From Anniella stebbinsi (taxonomy: Eukaryota > Chordata > Lepidosauria > Squamata > Anniellidae): DNA of 64,000 nt. The stretch spans positions 34,724,001 to 34,788,000 of the forward strand of contig JARDYH010000004.1 of NCBI GenBank assembly GCA_029215795.1, written 5' to 3'. Position numbers and translations under genes: made by a program. Below are positions 1 to 11,600 of this stretch, piece after piece; the first letter of the stretch is position 1; every line of letters begins with the position of its first letter. Under the pieces are notes generated by a model that saw nothing but the letters and a program-made list of their open reading frames with translations, was not told where the DNA came from and searched no databases.

Positions 1-1063
1 GATGGGAAAACTCTGTCCCTCAGCCTAATTTCACACTGTCTCCAAGGGTCATTTCATAGATTATACAGAAATAAACTCGGGTTATCCACTGAGTGTAGAC
101 TCAGCCAATCATCGCTCTCTGACCAGCATGCCTGTGCGATGCAGCCATTTGTAGACATTTTCATCATTCACGCATCACCTTCAGAATTGTGAATTGGCTG
201 TCAACATACAGTGGGAGGTTATGCAGCACAGCAGTCGGTTGTACAGATCAGATATTTGCAGTGCATTTCAGGCATCTGGCAGAATTCACAATGTTATCTT
301 CGTTGCGACTTATTCCGCAGGACCAATTTGACCACACAACCCATGATAACACTACCCTCAGATAAATATCAAGCTGCAGATGATAAACTGCAGTGTAGTA
401 TAAAACTGAGAACAGTGTTGCTCTCTGGTTTGTCTGCCTGCCTGCCTGCCTCAGGCCAGACACGGTCAAGCAAGGGGTGTGAAACCAACCTTAAAAACTT
501 GTCCTTAACATGGCTGCACCAAGTACAGCAGGATAGAGAAAAATCTTGCCTAAGCCTTAACTTTTCTCACTGGGGTATGTGCCACACGCTAATTCACACT
601 TGTGATTTACACCCACATCCACCAAGGGCATAACCCTCTGCATATTTAGACAGATCTAGAACTAACAGGTTCCTTAAGGTAACTAGCAAATAAGAGCACA
701 AATCTATAGATATTCAGACAGAAAGAAATCCTACAGCTCCCAGAATGCCCAGGCCAGCATGGCTGGCTGGGGAATGCAGGGAGTTGAAGGACATTTTTCT
801 GTCTAAAAATGCATAGGATTGCACATTAGGTCTCCTTTTACCATAGCAGGTGTATAGAAATAAAGGCCGATAATGCTCCCAGCAATGCACAGACCACCTC
901 TCGTACAGTAGCTTGCCTGCTCTTTAGATACAATCAAGCTGTTGATCTGGAGCTAAAGGTTGGCATCAGCACCATCTGGTGGACCTGGAAACACAAAACA
1001 CTCAAAGCAAACCACAACACAGAAACCTAGCAATCGATACCAGATCTAAATAAAGGCAGTGAT
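1..1063. other. Intergenic sequence downstream of MYBL2
   Basis: No gene seen. Contains one palindromic MITE (714-830). The remainder is unique-looking sequence without long open frames. Confidence 0.5.
714..830. mobile_element. Palindromic MITE, 'TTTAGACAGAAAA' family copy 1
   Basis: Short inverted-repeat element with CAGACAGAAAGAAATCCTAC at one end and the complementary run ending GCATAGGATTGCAC at the other. Centre holds mirrored CCAG-CATGGCTGG. Related copies are at 16345, 25928, 33431 and 52103. Confidence 0.65.
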
Positions 1064-1660
1064 TTTATTACTTTTCAGCCTGCAATGCTTTGGATAAGAG
1101 GTTTTGATGCAACAGACCACAGTTCGTACAGTTCACTCAATCTAATAAGCAGTTTGCAGGTGTGTCCAACTGGTAACAGGTCATCTTCTTCCTTCTGTTC
1201 CAATCCACTGCCAATCAGCCAAAAGCTTCAAAAGAGCCAGGTGAAATGGGCAGGGACTTTACATAATTAGACTTAAGGTTCCCAAAGTAAAACCACTTCC
1301 ACAAATCCTTCGCCATAAATGGATGCACCTCTTTCTTCCCTCTTGCAGGTAGGTCAGAGGCAAGGACAAAACAGCTGTCAGTTTCTGAGTACGAAAACTA
1401 CAAGGGAGGTAGGGAAGGTCTGTTGAGAACGCGTGTCGACTCTAACAAAGCCCAGGGCTTGTGCCCAACTCCAGACATTTATTCTACTATAACAGAACTC
1501 AGAATTTAGAGCAATTGATGAAGTACATCTACTGCAGAGGGTCAAGGGGCACAAAGAGAGAACAGCATTGTCTCACTGAAGAGAATAGTCTTATGTCTTG
1601 TCTTCTTCCGTTCCCCACTTCCATATAAAAATCAGAAGCTACAAAAGTTTACATAGTTTT
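1064..1660 (-). other. MYBL2: MYBL2 3' UTR (end approximate)
   Basis: Non-coding, mostly unique sequence after the MYBL2 stop. Two minus-strand AATAAA hexamers (1478-1483 and 1064-1069) are possible poly(A) signals. I cannot tell which is used. Confidence 0.5.
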
Positions 1661-1789
1661 TCAAGATAAGATTAATGTCCGTGATGTGTGATTCTGTTTC
1701 AACACGCCCAAGACCTGTCTAGCTTTGTCTTGCATGATCAGTTGATCTTTAGAACCACCACAAGCCACTGTTTTCCAAGCACTGGACAT
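1661..1789 (-). CDS. MYBL2: MYBL2 coding exon 14 (last)
   Basis: Acceptor ccttag. Encodes [20 protein letters not shown], then [20 protein letters not shown] and LS-stop, 42 aa, almost identical to the human carboxyl end. The 3' UTR runs toward lower positions. Candidate AATAAA signals on the minus strand sit at 1478-1483 and 1064-1069. Confidence 0.97.
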   Translation of the reverse strand: MSSAWKTVACGGSKDQLIMQDKARQVLGVLKQNHTSRTLILS

Positions 1790-4700
1790 CTAAGGAAGAG
1801 AGAAAAAGCAAACAAACACTTGAGTAGCACACTGGACCAGTGGGAACATTAGGGAAAGCTTCCTGATGCAGGTTTATAAATAGTAGGGGTGTGCACTGCC
1901 TCAGTCCCAAAACCGGAAAAATTAAGTACCAAGCAGTATTAGCAACAAAAAACCTAAAGTTGCTACAGTTAAGAAGCAACCCATCACCATAGGAAGATAG
2001 TTTACAAGCAAGAATCCTAACCCAGCTAAAGGCAATGATGTAGAGTGGGGGGGGATTCAAAACTGAACATTTTCTGGAAAATGTCCTAGTGGTTTCCCAT
2101 AGATATTTTTTCCATTTGAAAGCGGGAATGTTTCTGGGTGATAATCCCTAACAATTATGTGAAAGAATACATACATGTCAATGAAATATTTCGGTGAGAA
2201 ATAGAACTAATAAGTAGTGACAACAAAACTGGGGGTTCCTCAACAACTGAGAGAGCCCAACTGTTGAAATAAATGAGTGGTTGTCAGCATGTCATACACA
2301 GTTCTTTGGGTTGTTAAAATGTATTAGTGACTGGGTTCGGATGACACAATAACCAATGGTGGATTAAATAGTCTATAACTGGTTATTGTGTCATCTGTCG
2401 GGACTTTTTCAAACCACAGTTGGTTATATGGCCGAAATAACCAACGCAAATAACCAATGCTATGCAGAGTTGATTATTTGAAGAATCATTGGTTATCGTG
2501 TTGTGTATCGGGCACCATTGATTATTTCATTGCACACAGTTGGTTATTTTTGGTCCCTGGCAAGAGTGACCAAAGAGGAAGTAGCTGCTCTAGTCCAGCC
2601 AGCAGAACTCGTAATGGCTGATGGGATACCAGCGGGAGGACTGAGGGGGGGGAGAGAGGGGGGGGAATAGGTCAATCAACATACTGTTGACTAATAGTCA
2701 ACTCAATGCTGGCCCTAATCCACACCATGGTTGATTACAATCATGCTGTGTGGGGAGTATGCCCTAGATAATGAACCGTGGAGTTGACTGTTAACCCACC
2801 ATTGACTGTTGTGCTGCCTGAACATGCCCAGGGTATGAACTGGATTTTCTCTTAAATTTTAATATAAGGGAGGTATATGGTATTGTATTTATATTTTTGC
2901 AAGTATTCCAATAAAGATGTCTAAATTAAGTGCACTTTAATTTTCCACCTTAAATATTTCAGGTCAAAACATGGTAAATTAGATCGCTCTCTGGGGCATC
3001 AGATCATTTTCCAAAGCAAACTGGAAATTTTCCTGTACAAAATACGCTATGGAAATAACTTTCATAGGAACAGTGTTCAATTCAAAATTTTCTGGAAAAC
3101 CCACATCACTAGTTACAGGTATAAAACAAGTCAAAATCTGGGGGTGGGGATCTAGGTAGAATGCTTTGAAATACTGTTATCTTCTGACAGGGTAGTTTCT
3201 CTCTGCACTGGGCAGCACAAAAGAATAAAATTAAACGTTCTGCATAAAACATAATCTGGATTTTGAGAACCATCTTTTCTAATGGTGTATAGTCAGCCTA
3301 CCTGCTGATTTTAGTATTTGATTTACTTTGTAAACTTCAGAAGTGATTTTGTTTCAGCTTGTACATCATACAATGTTTGCCATATTACAAGTTAAAGCTT
3401 TTAGTTGACTTGTTTTTGCAATGACCAATGTCACTAGCAAATAAATGATAATAACAGACTAAGAACAACAATACTATTTAAACATGTGTTTCCATAGTTG
3501 CTGGCCATACCCAATTGTGTAACATTTCCAGGTTTAAGAAGATGGTTGTTGTCACTAAACAGAGAGACAATGTATTGGAGTGGCTGGGAAACCAAATTTG
3601 TGCAATGCAAAAGGGCAAAAACCAATAGCACAACAAAATATTTGCAGGATATTCACATGAATAGTTATAATGGAAGACAGTTTGTTTGCAATTGATTTAT
3701 TGGACACTGGCAATGATTATATTGGCCAAATATTGGTCACTGGACTAACTGGGAAAGAAGGGTTGACCAGATTCTTACCAATTATTAAGATGGAAAAGTT
3801 AACTATCACAACCCATTCACAAATTGAAATATAGATCTTATAACAACAAACAACCCGTAACAATGGTGCCTAGCTCTTGAGTAGGGCAGGATATTCACAA
3901 ACCTAGAGCTGGCAGCTTTTAGTAATACAAGCCTATGGGGGGCGTGGCCGGATCGCGAATGGGGTAGAGTCGTAGATCACCCGAGCTCCTTAAAAAAGCA
4001 TTGAATTAAGCACTAATTCCTTATCTTGGAGTGGTTGGAGAGCTAATGAAAGGCATGAAATATTGACTGGAAGTAGTAAAACATTTGAGTGAGAGTGGAA
4101 TCGCGGCGGTGTTTATCTTGGCAGTGAAACTGAAACTGGAGGAGACGAGGACGAAGACGAGGAGCGGCCATTAGTGAAGGTAATTTATGGACTTATAATT
4201 GAAGATACAAGGCGGGCTGGCTGGCTGACAGCGTACTGGGGGAGAGACAGAGATAAAATATATGTGAATATATGTGAAGAGGAAGAACGTTAATCCCCAG
4301 AAAAAGCCGAAGTATAGTGCTGGCTGGCTGCCGTAAGAGCAAAGAGGGAGTCACCAGGCAGACGGGGGGGGGGGGGGGGGTAATATCTTATGAGCAAAAA
4401 CAGGAAACAACAGGAGAAGAGGCCCCCTTTATCCACCCCCGCCTGGGTTAGACCCTCTAAAGAGCGTGGATCAGACAGAACTTGGCAGAGATTGACACGT
4501 TTGGAGACCCAAAACATGCCAGATAAGCAGCCTAGCAAGAAAACGTCCCCGGTTAAAGGAGCTGCGTCACAAGCACCAGAGCCGGCTGTAATTCCAAAGA
4601 TCACCAGAGGAGGTCAGCCAGACTCAATGTATGAACTAAAGGAAGATATTAAAAAAAATGTTCAGGCTTGAGTTGGTGGATCTTGAGGAAAGGTTAGCAA

Positions 4701-5660
4701 AACGTATTAATGATACACAAACTGAGTTAATGGCGGGTTTAAAGCAAGTGGTGAAGGATGTTGAGGTGCTGCAGACAGAGACTAAAGCTTTGACTGGAGT
4801 TTGTAAGAAGCAGGAAGAGCAGCTGTCTCAACATGACTTACGCTTAATAGCCATTGAGGATCGAGATCAACGTGCAAACATTCGCATAAGAGATTATGGG
4901 GAACAAGAAGGAGAGACCCCAAAAAATTTAAGAGATACAATTTTGACATGGATAAGACTTCAGGTTCCAGACGAGACTTGGGAATTGCCGGATGTTGAGA
5001 GGGCTCATAGAGTTGGATTTAAGCGGAAAGGTATGCTTCCACGGGACATAATTGTCAAATTTGCTAATTATTATAAAAAAGAAAAGCTTATGCAACCAAT
5101 TAGACGTCAAGGTCAACCAATGATTCAAGCAACAGCAGTCCAAATATACCAGGATTTATCGCCTCAGACCGTGCAGTGGAGGAAGAGTGTCAAAATGTGT
5201 ACAGCAGCACTGAGGATGAAATCGATAACTTACAGCTGGGGATATACAGTGTTTTTGAGATTTATGTGGAAAGGGAAGCAAGAAAGTAATACAAGCCTAT
5301 CGAAACCTCCTCCTCCGGGTGCCTAATCCTAGGGAAGTTTGGAGGATGGCAACAAGGGAGAGGGCCTTTTCAGTGCTGGCCCCCCAATTGTGGAACAATT
5401 TCCCCCGACGAGGCTTGCCTGGCACCAACATTGTTATCTTTTCAGCGCCAGGTCAAGACTTTTCTCTTCTCCCAGGCATTTAACAGTGTATGTTGAGGGT
5501 TTTTTTTCTTTTGACCCAGAATAGTTGTTTTAAATGGATATTGCATTTGTACTCTGTTTTTATGCTTTTTAAATTTTGTATATAGATTTTTAATATTCAA
5601 TGTTTTTAATCTCTGTAAACCGCCCAGAGAGCTTTGGCTATGGGGCAATATATAAATGCA

Positions 5661-5692
<32 letters not shown>

Positions 5693-8600
5693 CAACAACA
5701 ACAACAACACCTCACAACCATGGTATCTAGGAAATTTCCACAACAGACGATGCTTACCAGAGCAGGTGGCCTGTATTTGCTTTGGATTCTCCTGGAAAAC
5801 GAGACTTTCTCTGCCTTCAAGTGCACAAACCCTCGGTTGAGCAAGCTGTTGTCATGCTTGCTGCTGGACAAAGAAAGGTTTAGGGACTGCGAAAGGAAGT
5901 TCACAGACTGCAATTAACCAAAGAGAAGAGCAATAGTTATAACAAAAAGTATCACTCAGATTAACTTGCCTGATTTCCCCCCTAAACCCACCCCCTTTTT
6001 TTAAGGAAGAAACAACTAAAAGCAAGCTTTTAATGTAATCATCACAGATCTCTTATCCTTCAGTCATGATGTAAGCTTTCCAGACAAAAAGAAGTCCCCG
6101 TTTCTAATTATTCATTCGCACAATGAACAGAATAAGCCTTGATACCCTTATCCATCTAGCACCATCATTGCCAGTGGATCTACATGAGAAAGTTACTCTG
6201 TAACTATTACTGTGGAGTAAGGGAAAGGATCACACTTGTGGCATTCCTCCTCAGTCATAGAGCTCCAGTGGCAAGGAAGTTAGGCAACATGGCTGATGGA
6301 TAAGGATATCAGAGTTATTGTTCTGATCACTGCACAAAGGAATAATTGGAAACAAAGATCTTTCTCTAGAAAGTTTACACCAGAGGTGAGCAACTTCTGG
6401 CTCTCCAGATGCTTTGGCCTACAACTCCCATGATTCCTCACCACTGGCTATATTGGCTAGGGCTAATGGGAGTTGTAGGCCAAAACATCTGGAAGGCCAC
6501 AAGTTGCCCAACCCTGGCTTTATGTCATGGTTCAAAGATGAAAGAGGGTTGCCTGCAAGACACAAAATTCAGAAGTAGTCTTCTGACATAGAAGCCACCT
6601 CAGTAAGCTTTTAAAGAATCCCAACAATGTCAATGTTCTTGTCAAAATGGCTGTGGAGAAAAACCTGGACATATGTTGGCAGGATTTGGGCTTGACATCT
6701 TAGCAGCTCCCCCTTCTCCATGTCCATTTAACTTGGGCATGGTAGGGCAGTGGGAACACACATGCACTCCCCACAATGTAACGGGTGGTGCAAACATATG
6801 TGTCAACAAGTAGCATACTCTCTTCACCTTTTGGAGGAAAGATCATGCCAATTGCCTGCATATATGGGCTGCATCACGTTACGTTTTAGGTGTGAGTGTG
6901 AGCGTTGCTATTTCATCAAATCTTAGGAGAGTACAAACTACCAGCCATAGTCATTCCCCTTACCCTTAGGCACCCATACTTGTGACCCATTTGTGATTTT
7001 TCATGACTCTCAGATCTCCTTCAAAAGGAGTCTCTGAAACCATAAAAAAACTGAATTACTAATTAATTAATTACATTTTTATACTGTCCAATAGCAAAAC
7101 TCTCTAAGTGGTTCACAACAATTAAAACCATGAAATATAAGACAATAAAATACAATACAGAAGTTTACAACTACAATATAAAAATAAAACAACCAAATAG
7201 AAGCTAGCAGCAAACATTTTAAATATGATATAAAGCAAACTGAAAACTAAAATGCCTGGGAGAATAAAAAAGTATTTACCTGGCGCCAAAACGAACACAA
7301 TGTAGGCACCAGACGAACCTCCCTGGGAAGCTCATTCCACCAGCAGGGTGCCACAGCAGAAAAGTCCCTCTTCTTAGTAGTCACCCACCCCACAACTAGG
7401 CTAGTTGGCTTCTTTCTTACAACCTTCAAGATGTAAAATTCACCCTATTCCCCATGGCTCAGAAAAAAGGGAATATTTCACATGTGCTAATCTCAAGATT
7501 CCTCACCAAAACTCTTGGCCCAGATCATTAATATTTCCATTTTATAAATCATTAACAAGAGGTTGAGACACTGCTGGTTGTCCAAGTTCACAGTAAGCTC
7601 ACGAATAAACTGGACTTTGAGTTCCAAGGTCAAAGCCGTGTCCCATAAATGTAACAGCTGAGAGCCATTCCACACATTGCACAGAACAAGGGGTAGACCA
7701 AGGTGGAAGAATTCTGGACTGCAACACTTCAGACTGCAGGTGGCAGGGCATATTAAAATCTTCCTGCATGTAGTAAGCCAGCTTTTCAGGGAGCAAGCTA
7801 CATTAGAGCCACAATCTTTTGCATGTTTAGGCAGAAAAAAGACCTACGATTCCAAGCATTCTCCAGCCAGCCAATGCTGGAAGTTGTTGGCCCCTTTTCT
7901 GACTAAACATGCTTAAAATTGCACCCTAAGCCTCTCTCCCTCATTCACTCATCTAGAAACTATATGCAAAGTGGGTTCTTTTTAAAATGAAGTAGAGCAT
8001 TCAAATATGATACTTCCCACTTGCGCTCTGAAATAGTACAATCCAGAATTCTACCTCCACATTCTATATAGTGAGCAAAACAAACCTTAAGATGCTTAAA
8101 CTGCAATCCTGTGGGTGCATGGTCAGATTTGACTGAACTCAGCACATAGTCTAGCAGGTCACAAGACAATTTCTGCTCCAAGGGTTGGCGGCACTATATA
8201 TAGACCGATAACCCTAATTGTAGATGCTAATGTAATCTGCACTTGCCTCAACAGTTCGGAAACACAACGAAACAGTTTGGCCATATAGCTTGAGATCGAC
8301 TCAACAAGTGAAGCAATTTAGGAGAAGAGATTTTGAGTGTTGCCTTCTAGAATTATTAAATTGAATTATTGTGCCCCTGAGGAAGGTTTGCACCATTTTT
8401 CTTATTTTGTTAAAGTTCCACATACATTTCTTCCAGTACATTAGAAATAAAACTCCAAGCCTCTTTCGTGTTTACGGCTGTCCTCCTATTTTCTTATCTG
8501 TGAGCTACCCAGTCAGAGTGAACACCCAGCAGGTTTTTACCACCCCTTTGCCTGCAACAACCTGATCCTCTCATTTGCGGATGGCGTGATATGGTTGCTA

Positions 8601-11600
8601 AAAGCAACAATGGCCAAATGCACACACACACACGCTGCGACTCCATGTTACAGCATGGAGGAAAACAGGCCACTGCGTCCCAATTTGTAGTGCTGCAAAA
8701 CTACATCTTGACAAGTCAAGAATCTATTATTACATAAGAATTAATTAGGCAGAAACAGAAATTATTTTAAAAAGGCGTATGAGATTTGTGGGATTATGTT
8801 CTTTTGTACTACAATTCCAAGGAAATTCATTAACACAGACAGATGTAACCAACAACTCTCAACAAGATGCTTGATTGCACCTGCAAAAATGACGGTCACA
8901 AAAGGTGGCAGCCACAGGGCAGTGTTTCATTAGCATTTCCAGCATCCAGCACTGCAGGCGGCAGGCGATGCAATGTTAGCATTTCATTCTCATGATATTT
9001 GCTGGCATCCCTATTAAGCCGTAAGCACCCGAAAGAGGACGATAAATCCTTCAAGCAAGGGACATATGTTCCAACAACATTTTAGGGAAAACGGCAAGTC
9101 TTTTGCCAGTCCTGGAAAGAACCCAAGTTCGAAGGTGTTCAGCATTCATGAAGTTAAGGACATCTACTTTATGGAACAGGAACGTTTTGAAAGGGGGAGT
9201 GAGTGCGTGCATGCACTCATTCATTTATTAGTTACATCTATATCCCACCTTTCCTCCAAGGAACCCAAGGCGAAGTACATGATCCTCCTACTCTCCATTT
9301 TATTCTCACAACCACACTGTGAGGTAGGTTAGGCTGAGAGTCAGTGATTGGCTCAAAGTCACCCAGTGAGCCTCATGGCTGCATGGGGTCTAGAACCTGA
9401 TTCTTCCAAATCCCAATCCAACACTCTAGAACCACTGCAGCAGAACCGTGTTTCAGGGGAGCGGTGGTACAAGAACATATGAAGTTGCCTTTCAGCCAGG
9501 AAAGTCCAGGACTATGTACTCCAATTCAAAGCAGCTCTATAAAGTTTCTGGTAGAGTTTTTCCTCAGCCTTGCTGAATGATTTTCAACTTCGGGCCTTCT
9601 ACATTCAAAGCAATGCTCTGCCAATAAACTATGAGGCTTAGATCTACAGCTAAGATGACAACATGAGGATATCCTTGGGCCAAACTAATCAAGACACAGG
9701 AGCAGTTTCCTGACTCCCCCCCCCCACCTTACTGAATTGCAGCTGCAAGGTGGGCTGCAAATTAAATTAGGGAATGGTGGTAGGGAAGGGGTTGATTCAA
9801 CCCTTTCCAGCCATTTTGCTGACCAAGCCTTCCCTCCAGCAGCTTCCCCATTTGCACAGGGGGAGGGGATATTCCTCCGAAAAACAGCTCACCAGGCAAG
9901 AATTAACCATAAGGACCAGAAACTTGGCTTTAAAATGGAAAAGCACACACCTTCAGATTCTCAGGTGCCGCATTCTGTGCCTTCACAGAAAAAAAACAAA
10001 AGAAAAAGAAAGTCCTGTAGAATGTAAATAGTTCACAAACCTGCTTCAAAAGAAAGTAGAATAAGAATATCCATCAAGTATGTATATGAACTTAATATGC
10101 TTGGTAAGAACTGATCCACCTGCTTGAATCCATTCCTCAACTCTCCACCTGATCATGGCTCACCTGAGTTCTTTTGAAGCAAACAGGTTTGGCCATGGTG
10201 GAAACTGTCAACTTCAAGTCTTCATCCATAATATCTAAGGCAAGGGATTTCCTGACCTTCTTAATGGGACTCCTGTGCATCTGGAAAGACAAGAGAAAAA
10301 TAATATTTAGGTTCCAACAAGTGGTACAAGCAGAAGGCAAAGACTTGGGGATCGAGGTGCATCTCATACTAATTTTAAAAGACAAGACTCATACTGGCTG
10401 TATTCACACATAACTCTAAGCCATGGTATGTGTTAATCATGATTGTTGCTGGCAGACGAGGAAAAAAAAACATGGCTTGTTTTCCTTATTTCTGGTTTCT
10501 CTCCCATTCATTTTGCCAACCTTCAGAGCAGTTTCATTTTTGTTGGGCACCTCTGCTTCAGGTCAGACAGCAATGAAAACAATCCAAGGATAAGCCACGG
10601 TTCTGGGTTCAGACATCACAACAAGGCATGGTTTAAATAAGCCAGACTTTGCAAACCAGCAACAAACCATGGTTTCTATTGGTGGTTTGTAGCTGGTTAG
10701 CAATCAATAGTTTGTTTACAGGGATGTGTTCTGACACAACGACAACCCAGATTTCACCAAACTTAATGTTATGTTCAAATCAGGCCACTGTCAAGGCTAA
10801 ACCACCTGGAGACATTATGGAGAGTGAGTTTATTTGGACACACTTACGACAGATGCCTTCGACACGAATGTTGAGCAAGGGAAGCTATTACGCTTATGGT
10901 ATTAACACAGACTACCTCAGCAGTTAAGGTGCATGAGCTGGCAGAGATACAACACTGGCTCAGAAGTGAGCACTTCCACAGTTAAGATCAAACCAAACCA
11001 AACCAACCCTATCAGTACAAAGATGGCTAAAGCAGAGATTGCCAGCTCCAACATTTAATTCATATGGACAAAATATATCTTGGGCACCTGGGCTAGTGCC
11101 CTAAGCTCAACAAGGATTGCTGCAAACAGTTGATTTAAGTAACCTGGGGCTTTTAAAGTTTCAATCCCAAGATGTTGCTTCAAGCATACAACGCCTTTAG
11201 CAAATTCTGGAGTGAGAACCATGTCAACCTGTTACATCCGGCACTAAAGAGTGCCTCATTGCACTGTAAAGGCTGACAGATTTATTGTGGCATAAGTTTT
11301 TGTAGACTAGAAAGCTGATGAATTGGGCTCTAGTCCACGGAAGCTTGTGCCACAATAAAACTGCTCGTTTTTAACAGATGCTGCAAAATGCTTTTAGCAA
11401 ATACTTTAGGGCATGGTTCCAAACTATTTTCTAGGATTCCTCTGCCAATCTTCCCACAAGAGATACAGCTGCAGGGGAATGCTGCCCTGACAGCCCTGCC
11501 CACTGACCCACAGAAATGGAATATGTGCCCTACAGGAACTGTGGGCAGATTGTCAGCTTGTGGGACCTACTTTGTTATTTTTTTACTGGAACCCTAAAAC

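Noticed and set aside
5665..5710. CRISPR-like array
   Set aside because: Simple trinucleotide repeat without spacers; the host is a vertebrate.
5638..5913. Cys/Tyr-run protein
   Set aside because: The run is a translated microsatellite after MYBL2 exon 13; only 5758-5907 is coding.
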